This document shows, one piece after another, positions 17,843 to 25,436 of a DNA stretch of 25,436 nt. The notes beneath the pieces are model-generated. The model saw only the letters and a program-made list of their open reading frames with translations, was not told where the DNA came from and made no database searches. How positions within the stretch are numbered: position 1 is the stretch's first letter; every line of letters begins with the position of its first letter. The translations under genes were made by a program, and so were the position numbers. The stretch is from Chara braunii (Eukaryota; Streptophyta; Charophyceae; Charales; Characeae): NCBI GenBank assembly GCA_003427395.1, contig BFEA01000595.1:379733-405168 (forward strand). Reading direction: 5' to 3'.

Positions 17843-18732
17843 GTGGTGGACCTCAGGTCTGCAACTAGCACCACCCCCTAGAGCAAGGAGCAAGAGGAGA
17901 GAGCTGCCGCTATTCTGCAAGAGAGGAAGGAGAGAATGGAGAATAGAGAGTTGATCAAGTAGGCCAAGATGCTGGCCCTGCTGGAGGAGCAAGAGGCAAA
18001 GAAGATGCAGATGGACGAGGAGTTGAAGAACTGGACAAAGGAACAGGAGGAGAAGATGGCAGCCATACAAGCGGAGGTGGAGAAAGAAGAAGAAAAAAAG
18101 TAGGTGGAAGAAGAAGTACCGTTGGAAAGAAGAAGAGGTGGAGTCAGTACAAGAAAGGAGGAGGAGATTGGAAAGACCACACAAGAGTGGACCGCACATT
18201 TGGAGCTGGGGGAAGATAGGGAGGCCGAGTTGGCCATACTCCGAGTAGAGAGAGAGGCGGCGAGGAGAAAGTTAGAAGCAGAAAGGGACGCGGTGTGGAG
18301 AAAGGCGAAAGAAGAGGAGCAGCAGAGGGCATGGAAGTGGTGCCTATCTCAAGAAAGAGTTAGGCGTCTGGAAGCGGCAAAAAGGGCAGAAAAAGATCTG
18401 AAGGCGGTAGAGACTAAGATGGGGAAGATCAGGGAAGAGACGGAGGTAGCCATTAAACTCGATACCCTGACCCAGAGTGTGGAATCTTTACTAATTGCAC
18501 ATCGTGATATGGTAAAATACCTCGAACATGTTGGTAGAGACACAGTACATCCGATGCGATACATGTTGGTTTTAATGATTTTGCGCGTGATATGGTAAAG
18601 TACCTGGTGGACCAGGTCCACTTGGCAATCAGTTAGACAAAAGAATTCTGCACACGCTGTGAGAAAGTCAAGGTGCGTTTCCCCGAACTCTTCAGTGGAA
18701 AGAAGTGGGAAGATTTCGATAACTGGGAGGCC
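17843..18732 (+). pseudogene. gag: Truncated Gag of element B
   Basis: Collinear with Gag A, but the start ATG is replaced by GTG at 17843, and an upstream ATG is at 17837. Stops lie at 17879-17881 (TAG), 17960-17962 (TAG) and 18101-18103 (TAG). The frame is then open to 18598 through the coiled coil (EEEVPLERRRGGVST, then WTAHLELGEDREAEL). It shifts near 18530 next to a rearranged stretch, and recognisable Gag sequence resumes in another frame (ARDMVKYLVDQVHLAIS, then EDFDNWEA). It has the FSGKKWEDFDNWE text that Gag A lost and lacks a segment Gag A kept, so the two carry complementary deletions. Homology stops at about 18732; capsid, pol and a 3' LTR are absent. Confidence 0.8.
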
Positions 18733-19101
18733 TTTCTCCTCACCGGGGCAAAGAGTGTTGTCAGACATACTTTTTTTTTTTTTTTTAACTAAGCTGTATT
18801 CTTCTCTCAATTTCACCTTTAACTAACTACCTAGCACTACTCCTAAGCCTATACAGGGGACCTCTGCAAACAAATCTACGTCTCGTAATCAAGGGGATGC
18901 ATGTTGCCCCCCCACCCTAATCGGCGGTGGTCAGGGAGACGGGTGGGGCCGCCGGTGGAGGGGCTGGCTAACGCAAAGACCAAGCATTTTTCCAGTAGCT
19001 GCGCCTCCCATCTACCGTCCCCACCCCTGTCAAGTAACAACAGTGTCTATGGCCAGTACTCTCCCACACGACACACACAACACACACACACACGCACACG
19101 T
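18733..19101. other. Spacer between array end and minus-strand LTR, with poly-T
   Basis: After the Gag homology ends there are about 40 bp, then a run of about 16 T (18771-18786). Unique-looking sequence follows, then a CA microsatellite (about 19069-19095) that abuts the LTR end at 19102. On the minus strand the T-run is a poly-A tail, so a retroposed insertion ending here is possible. No LINE or SINE body was recognised. Confidence 0.4.
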
Positions 19102-19952
19102 TGCAATCAGACTCGTTCTCATTCACACTTTTCATGCATGTAAACAGTAGCGCAACAAACTGGCGACATGCGCCCACTCAAAACTCAGAGAAATGGCATC
19201 CAGATACGAGTTCACTTTCAACTGGCTATGGCAACTCTGCCCCTAAACAACTCACTGTTCACATACATCAGATCACCCTGGATATCCCACACTCGTTACT
19301 CTGAACACTCGCGCATACACACACACACTTCAACTGAACTACAGTTATGGCAGCTATGGCTGCCTCTACCCTGTTGCTATACTACGCTCCTTCTCTCTCT
19401 CGCCCACTTCAGCTCTGGGCTCTCTGCAAACCTCCATGCACAAGTCGTTGTGGCAGCACTTCCGCATGGCTCCCGCAGGAATGAATGAATGGCTGGGCGC
19501 TGCCTCTTGATTTATACTTTTGAAACTCGATGGCCTCTCCCTTTCCATCGGCCCATGGTGTTCACAGTCCCTCGTGGTACTTGCTGGACCGGACTGGGAC
19601 TGACTGGACCTTACCGCTGACTGACTGTGGACTCACTGCTAACCCACCGTCGTCGTACTGCAATTGCACTGCAGTTTAGTTCACCACTTGGATCACCACT
19701 TGCCCACTTGTTGAGCTTCTAGAAGGACTACAACTAGGCTTCTGGAACTCGTTAAGACTCCTACTCTATATATCTACAGATCGAACCCCTGCTTCCTATG
19801 GGACCCTACAACAGACTACTAACTGTTACAAATACACAGGCCGCAGGTTCAACTCTCGGGGTCTACACAGGTACTGTACACAGGTAGGGCAAGGTTTAGG
19901 GATCAAACCTTGGGATCTGCGTCTGCACTGCTAAGAGGTGAAAACCGTTTCA
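19102..19952 (-). mobile_element. 3' LTR of the minus-strand Ty3/gypsy element
   Basis: On the minus strand it starts TGAAACGGTTTTCACC after a polypurine tract and ends GAGTCTGATTGCA, the same terminal word as LTR A. The core promoter is TATAAATC (19509-19516), followed by AGGCAGCGCCCAGCCATTCA. The rest has diverged strongly from LTRs A and B, so this is a related family or an old branch. Near its 5' end is the hairpin AAGGTTTGATCCCTAAACCTT-like block (about 19898-19918). GCCATAGC occurs twice in sense orientation (19225 and 19353 on +). The matching 5' LTR lies beyond the window, so a target-site duplication cannot be tested. Confidence 0.85.
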
Positions 19953-19966
19953 CTCCTGTCGTCCTA
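19953..19966 (-). promoter_or_regulatory. Polypurine tract of the minus-strand element
   Basis: AGGACGACAGGAG on the minus strand directly precedes the LTR start and corresponds to the tract before LTR B. Confidence 0.65.
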
Positions 19967-19990
19967 AATTCGAGGTCCTCCGAGAATATT

Positions 19991-20715
19991 TCAGTCCAAG
20001 GCAGGACCTTTACCCTTCTTATCACGCTCATAAGCTCTGACTATGTCGGGAGCTGTTTCTAGAAGTGCTGTCCTTGTAAACCAGCAGTCGTCTTCCGGTT
20101 CCTGATAAGCAACCGAACCTTATACTGTTTCTGGGGACGACCTCTACCTCTTGTTCTGAACACATCCTCATCTACAATGTCGTCAATGTCATAACTTCCA
20201 TACATATCCGGGGGGATCATGGATCTTCTTGAAGGGAACTGTTGCCTTGTGACACACGGCAACAGCTTTGAAGCATGGAACACAGGGTATGTGTGGAGGT
20301 GTGCTGGGATCTCTATAGTGTAGGACGGTCCATCCTCTCCGCCCTTGACTTCTAGAACCGGCCACGGTCCTTTGTATGCAGGCAGTAACTTCTGCGAGAT
20401 GTGTTCCTCAGGTGCGAACTCTTTAGACTTGACCCAGACTAAGTCGCCTACCTGAAACTGCGATGGGCGACGGTGCTTATTGGCATGTTCTATCATTTTG
20501 TGTTGGGCCTTCCCGAGGTTTTCAACAACAGTTGCTAACTCTTTCTCGTGCTGTAACGGGAACTCCCTAGTACCGGGTGGTAGCCTGTGAATCTGATCCC
20601 GGTTCAGTCCTTCGAATGGTCTGCGTGGCCTAAAGGACTTGTGTAGCTCATGGGGAGTGTGACAGGTGGATAGATGCACGCTATTATTGTATGCACTAGC
20701 TACCTTAGGCAACAT
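19991..20715 (-). pseudogene. Integrase C-terminal region of the minus-strand element
   Basis: Continues the integrase of 20722-21678 in the same frame beyond a TAG stop. It encodes SAYNNSVHLSTCHTPHELH, the HKMIEHANKHRRPSQF basic region, FQVGDLVWVKSKEF and a GPY/F-like block (YKGPWPVLEVKGGEDG, then PVFHASKLLPC). An acidic linker and GRGRPQKQYKV follow, which may be a degenerate chromodomain start. A one-base frameshift at about 20130 sends the frame to a premature stop at 20059. The expected tail, ending with TGA at 19991-19993, is readable in the next frame. This region contacts DNA and chromatin in Ty3/gypsy integrases. Confidence 0.82.
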
Positions 20716-20721
20716 CTCATC

Positions 20722-21678
20722 CTAGTTGATCTGGTCAGGTCTAATGTACATGCGCAGAACTTGCTGTAGGATCTTGTTCATCTGTTTTGTTTGACCATTG
20801 GTCTCTGGATGGCTGCCAGATGACATTAACAACTTAGATCCGTAACCCCCCATGAGTTCTTGCCAGTTCTGGCTGGTGAAGCGACTATATCTATCGCTAA
20901 CTATTGACAAGGGGATTCCATTCTCACTAACCCAAAAATCAAAGAACTTTCGGATAACTAACTCTGTACATGCCTCTGCAGGCAAAGGAACGAAAACTGC
21001 ATATTTGCTAAAACGGTCAACTACGACCATGACTTGGCTCTTACCATGTCTACTCTTGACTTGGGTGTCCATGAAGTCTATGGACACGGAGTCTCCCGGC
21101 TGATCCGAATAGGCAAGGGTCTGAGAAGACCTAGGGGCGCGCCTAGTAGTCTTATTCCTCTGGCACACTTCACAACTGCGAACATACTCTATGCAGTCAT
21201 TCTTCATCGCTGGCCAGGTGTACGCACGCATCAGATTGGCTAATGTCTTTTGCCAACCGAAGTGTCCCTCTGTGTCATGGCATTCCCCTAGGATCAGACT
21301 GCGGATTTCCTCACTATTGGGAACGCATAGGCGGTCGAATACATTTGTCTTCTCAAACAGCAATCCTTCTGTAGTGCGGTACTGTGGTTCGGTCTTTGGG
21401 GCCTCCTTAACTCTCTTGAGGAGGTCACTATAGATAGGGTCCTGCGCATACGCTTGCCTCACTTTCTCTTGCATGTCTCTCCCTATATCCAGATAGTGTA
21501 CTATGGCTCCAAAGTAGTCTGATCTCCTACTCAGAGCGTCCGCAACTACGTTGTACTTGCCCTTCACTGGCTTGAGCTCAAAGTCGTACTGGTCTATCTC
21601 AGCGGCCCACCTAGTTAGCTTAGGTGTCATCTTGGCCTGGATCTTTAACCATCTAAGTGTCTCATGGTCAAAATACAC
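20722..21678 (-). pseudogene. RNase H end and integrase core of the minus-strand element
   Basis: Residues 1-52 are the end of RNase H (FDHETLRWL, then ADALSRR). The integrase zinc domain follows with H134, H139, C169 and C172. The catalytic core has D201 (SIDFMD) and D262 (SIVSD). Position 298, 35 residues further on and the place of the catalytic Glu in the D,D-35-E triad, is Lys (NGQTKQMN; codon 20785-20787). Element A still has Glu there. The frame ends in TAG at 20722-20724 where element A has TGG (DQIN-W-DEML). It would therefore be catalytically dead even if read through. Upstream it is separated from RT/RNase H by a TAA at 21685-21687. Confidence 0.88.
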
Positions 21679-21684
21679 TTCGAG

Positions 21685-22375
21685 TTAATGCTTCGAGTGC
21701 TCTAGAGCCTGCCTGAGAGCGTAGAGTTCTCTATGGTATGTCGAGGTAACAACCTTCTCTGAGGGCATCCTCGCTGACATGATCTCTACGGGTCTATAGC
21801 TATTGTCGTCGTCTTGTTGCAACACGACGCCTATTCCATACTGACTTGCGTCCGCGGTGACGACAAATGGCAAAGACGGATTTGCTACTTTGAGGACAGG
21901 GTACTCTATCAATGCGCGCTTTAGCTTCTTTAGCGCAGACGTACAGTCTTTGTCCCATTGCCAGATTGCCCTTTTCTTTAGCAGCCTGCGCAAGGGAGCG
22001 ACGATAGTAGAGAAGTTCCTCACGAACTTCCTATAGTAATTAGCTAGGCCTAAGAACGACCGCAACTTTGTCAATGTGCGGGGCGTCAGCCAATCTCTAA
22101 TCGCCGCTATCTTACGGTCCTCTGGCTTAATACCATCTCCGTCTAGTACGTGGCCCAAGTACAGGACTTGCGTCTTGGCCCACTCGCACTTCTTCGCGTT
22201 GATCTTGAAGTTAGCCTCTCTGAGCTTCTCCAAGACGTGCCTGAGATGACCCTGATGCTCTTGGAGGTTCTTGCTGAAATCTAAGATGTCATCTAAATAA
22301 AGTTAATAAACTACTACAAACTTGTCTACCCAGGGTCTAAACAAATCATTCATACAACGCTAGTCCAAAGGGCAT
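21685..22375 (-). pseudogene. Reverse transcriptase C-terminal half and RNase H
   Basis: From 22233 the frame reads KLREANFKINAKKCEWAKTQ, YLGHVL, then FLGLANYYRKFV, the usual thumb/connection signature of Ty3/gypsy RT. VVTADASQYGIGVVLQQ follows, with the first RNase H Asp, then ELYALRQALEHSKH and a TAA at 21685-21687. Upstream, 22234-22360 reads [16 protein letters not shown], then an in-frame TAA (22303-22305), then YLDDILDFSKN. The YLDD catalytic motif (22288-22299) is thus preceded by an apparent 9-bp insertion carrying a stop. At 22356-22375 the MPFGL motif is joined to the next part with bases missing, which shifts the frame. The enzyme is inactive. Confidence 0.85.
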
Positions 22376-22979
22376 CACGATGAACTCATAGTGCCCATAT
22401 CGAGTCCGGAACGCGGTCTTATACTGGTCATCAAGGTGGACCTCTATCTGATGGTATCCGGACTTCAAGTCTATCTTAGAGAAATACTTGCAACCCTGCA
22501 CCCGATTTTAGAGATCGTCTATCCTGGGCAGTGGCTCAGCATTCTGTATAGTAATCGCATTCAAACCCCTGCAGTCTATACACATACGAAGTTCTCCTTC
22601 CTTCTTGGGGACAAACAGAACAGGTGCTCCAAAAGGAGACGAACTGGGCCTGATCCAACCTTTCCCGAGGAGTTCGTCTAACTGCTTGCGTAACTCCTCT
22701 AACTCTCTAGGGGACAGCCTGTAGACTGCTCCCTTAGGAGTTCTACTGCCAGGCTCTTATCTCTATCCTGTGTTGGATGGGTCGCGACACTACTCCTATC
22801 GGCGACTCAGTCAAATCTTTGAATTCCTCCAGCAGCTTGGCAATGGTTGGATCTGTGGAACTTACCTCTTCCTTAGCCTCAGTGACAACTTTGACATAAA
22901 CTACAAAGACCTGGTCCTCCAATTGCTCCTTTTTCACTAGTCGCGCGAACGCGGGAGCACTGAGACAACAATGTGCCAA
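22361..22979 (-). pseudogene. Reverse transcriptase N-terminal half with frameshifts
   Basis: An open frame at 22979-22743 links the protease to RT (VFVVYVKVVTEAKEE, then LLEEFKDLTESPIGVV and PIQHRIEI, the usual RT entry). The frame shifts near 22750. The next frame carries [40 protein letters not shown], a [12 protein letters not shown] stretch, and [13 protein letters not shown], which holds the first catalytic Asp of the palm. [16 protein letters not shown] follows. A TAA lies at 22508-22510, between the PLPRIDDL and RVQGCKYF segments. The order and motifs are textbook Ty3/gypsy; at least two lesions prevent expression. Confidence 0.85.
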
Positions 22980-23668
22980 GGTGTTGTCTCACCTGACACA
23001 TGAAACAGGCGGGCAATCTTGACTTTGCCTGACGGACTAGGGAGCCTACACTCGTGCTCTCTCAAGTGGAGTGTGGCCCCTGCTGCCTCTCCCCAATCCA
23101 TTCCTAACACTACATCAAAAGGAAGGTCATCCTGTACGAGGAGAGTCAGGGAATGGAGAACTTTCTCCACCTTCCCATCCTTCTCTAGGCGGAAGTACGC
23201 CTGGACTCCCTCTATGTAGTCCTCAGCACGTATCGTGCGGTCGTCTGCGAGAACACTGACAATGGGGTGTGCTAACTTCTGGACTTTTAGTCCTAGCCTC
23301 AACTTCTTCAGCGCCCTGCGACTAATATAACCACGGGTGGCCCCTGAATCTATAAGGGCCCCTACTCTACTTCTAAACACCTCTACGTCTACTAAGATTA
23401 GTTGTCCCTTACTCTCCTTCTTCATTTTGGCCCAGGCTGGCATTCTCTCCTTCAGCTCATCTGCCACGCCTGTGAGGGACGTGCCTAGAGAGACGCTAAC
23501 ACAAGCAGTTTCTGGACAGCTAGCTAGGCACGGGCCTGCAACCTCTGCCATAGGCTCATGTGGTTTGGGGGTTTCCTGTTCGCGCGCGCTCGCTTCCCCA
23601 CATGGCCTTGAAGTAGGGGCAGTTGCGACCCCTACTGGCGGCTGCCTTTTGACTGCCGGGCAGCCCAA
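22937..23668 (-). pseudogene. Aspartic protease region of Pol
   Basis: Contains GALIDSGATRGYIS (Asp at about residue 107 of the open frame), the active site of a retropepsin-type protease. DVVLGMDWG follows at about 185-193, its usual hydrophobic-hydrophobic-Gly C-terminal motif. This protease would cut the Gag-Pol polyprotein. The frame starts without an ATG (TTG at 23666-23668), consistent with being an internal part of a polyprotein. Just upstream a different frame reads HVIKLCPKYRQARWAARQ, probably the tail of the region before the protease. A frame change near 22945 separates it from RT. Confidence 0.82.
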
Positions 23669-23713
23669 CGGGCCTGTCTATACTTAGGACACAATTTGAT
23701 AACATGGGCCGGG

Positions 23714-24787
23714 TCAGTGCGTGTATGCAACCATGTTGTTTTCACAACCGGCTGCGCGCGCAAGGGACCTGGCAAAACTAGCCGCTTCATCTTTGAGGGC
23801 CTGGAGAGCTACGAGGACTTGCTCCTCTGTCAGGATATGCTGTAAGTACACATAACTGTTGGCACTGGCCTCCCGGTTGTCAAAGTTCTCCTCCTCCTTT
23901 CCCCCGTATGCATCTGGGAACTTGAGCTTTACAGGCTCTTTACGGGGTCTGGCCTCGCCCTCTACAGCGGCTATCGCTTTGGCACCTTCAATGGCACCTT
24001 CGCAGAACTTTCCCACGTTGTCTCTCAACTTCCTCACTTCTCCCCCGACGTGGGTAACCATATCGCGCGCAAAGTCCCTAAACCCCGACCGCATGGCACT
24101 CAAGGCTACCTCTTGACCCCAACTGGCTTGGCGCTCCTCCATCCACGCTGCGCTCAGCACCTCCAGGTACCCCAACACCTTATCCCATCTGGCCTTGTCG
24201 TCTGCCTGGGCCTCCACTTCTTGCCTACAGTCCTTCACCTTTGCCACTTCTGCGGTCAGCCTAGTGACTTCCTCCCTTCTTCTCTTCTTCTCCCTCTTCA
24301 TTCTCAATTTCCATTCCAACTTTTGCTCCTCTTCTCTTTCTCGCCGTTCCATGGGGTCCTCCATTGGCATTAGCTCTCCGGCTAACGCCTCTCTCTCATC
24401 CTGAGGCACATAAGACTCTGCCTCCTCATCTTCCCCCAATGATAAATTAGCAACCCACTCGCTTATCTTTCTCTCCATCTCCGCGTCTTCATCCTTTTTC
24501 GTGCCACTACTCCCTTCTCTACTCTCGATACACATCCTCTCTTTTGCTTCTTCTGCTGTTGCTTCCTCTTCGGCAGCCTTTCTCCTATCTTCCTCCTCCT
24601 GCTGGACTTTCTTTATCTCCTTCTCCAGTTTCCTCATCTTCGCCGCCTGCTCCTCTGTGATAGCCTTTAGCTTCTCTTGCTTCAGGAGCTCTTTCCTCTC
24701 TTTGTTCTCTCTCACTAAGGCGGCCATCTTTTCTTGTTGCTCCTTGGTATAGGGGCTAGTACTCAACCCACTCCGGATGTCAACCAT
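23714..24787 (-). CDS. gag: Gag N-terminal coiled-coil protein of the minus-strand element (truncated)
   Basis: The 357-codon frame starts at an ATG in strong context (ACCATGG) with MVDIRSGLSTSPYTKEQQ, collinear with both + strand Gag copies. Residues about 20-230 are extremely rich in Lys, Glu and Arg and look like a long coiled coil. A W-V-A-N-L-S-L-G-E-D-E-E motif recurs in the others as W-T-A-H-L-E-L-G-E-D-R-E. The last 80 residues include KLKFPDAYGGKEEENFDN and LARAAGCENNMVAYTH, then a stop. Gag A continues for some 200 more codons after the same point, including the RERF capsid-like segment, and these are missing here before the protease region. An internal deletion is therefore likely. 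It is intact as a frame but probably not a working Gag. The function is assembly of virus-like particles. Confidence 0.8.
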   Translation of the reverse strand: MVDIRSGLSTSPYTKEQQEKMAALVRENKERKELLKQEKLKAITEEQAAKMRKLEKEIKKVQQEEEDRRKAAEEEATAEEAKERMCIESREGSSGTKKDEDAEMERKISEWVANLSLGEDEEAESYVPQDEREALAGELMPMEDPMERREREEEQKLEWKLRMKREKKRRREEVTRLTAEVAKVKDCRQEVEAQADDKARWDKVLGYLEVLSAAWMEERQASWGQEVALSAMRSGFRDFARDMVTHVGGEVRKLRDNVGKFCEGAIEGAKAIAAVEGEARPRKEPVKLKFPDAYGGKEEENFDNREASANSYVYLQHILTEEQVLVALQALKDEAASFARSLARAAGCENNMVAYTH

Positions 24788-24958
24788 GGTGATAAGTGTA
24801 CAACCGGATTAGTGGTTCCAAACCTCACCACGTAGATTCTAACCCCTGACAGACAAACGTACTGACTCGATCTAAGGACTCACAGAATCTTGACAGGGAT
24901 CGTGCCAACTAGGATCTCTAGCCTAGACCTACACTATGGTTGTCACTACTAGACCTGT

Positions 24959-25042
24959 TGCTGATCAGGAGGCATTTAAGGAGATCCCCCGTAACTCCTT
25001 AGGAATTATTTAACGTCGCAGACAGGACGACGCGATCAGCAG
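24959..25042. repeat. Conserved hairpin repeat, copy 2
   Basis: TGCTGATC (24959-24966) pairs with GATCAGCA (25034-25041). Inside, AAGGAG (24978-24983) pairs with CTCCTT (24995-25000) around a C-rich loop. It is the same family as 556-640, here embedded in the retrotransposon leader. Confidence 0.65.
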
Positions 25043-25354
25043 GTCTCTCAACACTTAGACGGCCTATTGTGCAGCCCACAACTCGGATTTTGGGCCTACC
25101 GTGCCACACCGAGCAGCCCGCCGGTCCGTACCGGTCCTTGGGAGGGTTCGTGTCCTCCGGGACAGTCGAGTCGTCCGTGTGGGTTTGGTCAACAAGGCCC
25201 CATCCTTCATCCACAGAGTACTATCACCTAGGACAGAAGAGACTCAATGCAGAAAGAAGAGACAGACTGACTGGACTCAGCAAGTACCACAGGGTGTGTG
25301 CACATCCATAGGGCGAGGGGTAGGCTGAAGGCTTGGCAAGATTTTACCGGCTTC

Positions 25355-25436
25355 AGCTTGGTCAAAGTCTTGGTCAACGCCGGTCAACGCTGTGGTCAAC
25401 TTCCGGTCAACCCCCGGTAAACTCCGGTCAACGCCT
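25355..25436 (-). promoter_or_regulatory. TTGACC (W-box-like) array, minus-strand leader (partial)
   Basis: Six GGTCAA words on the + strand (TTGACC on the minus strand) in about 80 bp, plus one decayed GGTAAA. The array continues beyond the window end. Element polarity and position match arrays A and B. Confidence 0.72.

Larger units (their letters stand above)
24788..25436 (-). other. Untranslated leader of the minus-strand element, runs off the window
   Basis: Read on the minus strand, the leader enters from the window edge with TTGACC repeats. It passes through segments collinear with leaders A and B (CCTATGGATGTGCAC, TGGTACTTGCTGA, ACTCTGTGGATG) and ends at the gag ATG. In between lies the 85-bp hairpin repeat (24959-25042). 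The 5' LTR and primer-binding site lie outside the window. Confidence 0.75.

Noticed and set aside
20852-21433. Plus-strand frames opposite the integrase gene
   Set aside because: They are antisense shadows of the well-supported integrase on the minus strand.

Overview
This window looks like a repeat-rich, intron-rich nuclear genome of the green lineage. The Ty3/gypsy retrotransposon proteins, with a lysine/glutamate-rich Gag that starts M-V-(D/H)-(I/L)-R-S-G, resemble elements I associate with charophyte algae such as Chara. That attribution is from memory and moderate at best. No bacterial operon, rRNA, CRISPR array or convincing tRNA is visible. The only likely host-gene sequence is one exon at about 5765-5906 on the + strand, which reads like an importin-11 (IPO11-type karyopherin beta) segment between a splice acceptor and a donor. 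The rest is probably intron or intergenic DNA filled with mobile elements.

Layout. 1-4440: no recognised gene; a conserved 85-bp hairpin repeat (556-640), an (ATC)n run, a GC-rich block (about 1680-2280) and an AT-rich block (about 3540-3860). 4483-4827: minus-strand remnant of a Ty3/gypsy integrase C-terminus plus chromodomain. 4888-5112: tandem repeat. 5121-5295: MITE-like inverted repeat. 5765-5906: importin-11-like exon. 6804-7034: TG/CA microsatellite. 7162-7415: TIR element (MITE) flanked by TA. 7718-7890: CCA microsatellite. 8072-8807: decayed coding region with a zinc-finger-like motif. 9078-9229 and 10591-10760: short tandem duplications. 11771-11998: second, truncated MITE copy, interrupted by an LTR.

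11999 to about 18732 is a head-to-tail Ty3/gypsy array on the + strand: LTR A, internal region A (gag fused by deletion to the 3' half of integrase), LTR B, then internal region B (leader and truncated gag). 19102-25436 is a related minus-strand element with a 3' LTR, pol with integrase, RNase H and RT, a protease, gag, and a leader that runs off the window end. All copies are dead: stops, frameshifts, internal deletions, an insertion at the RT YLDD motif and a Glu-to-Lys change at the integrase DDE site.

Shared non-coding architecture ties the LTR elements together. It comprises a TATAAAT core promoter followed by a conserved GGCAGCG(T/C)CCAGCCATTCATT block (core promoter duplicated in LTR A), an initiator-tRNA-Met-like primer site, and a leader carrying an array of TTGACC motifs identical to the WRKY W-box core. 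An 8-mer, GCCATAGC, is strongly over-represented across the window and is always in the sense orientation within the LTR elements. These leader and promoter features, the two-copy hairpin and the MITE family are the least explained parts of the window.
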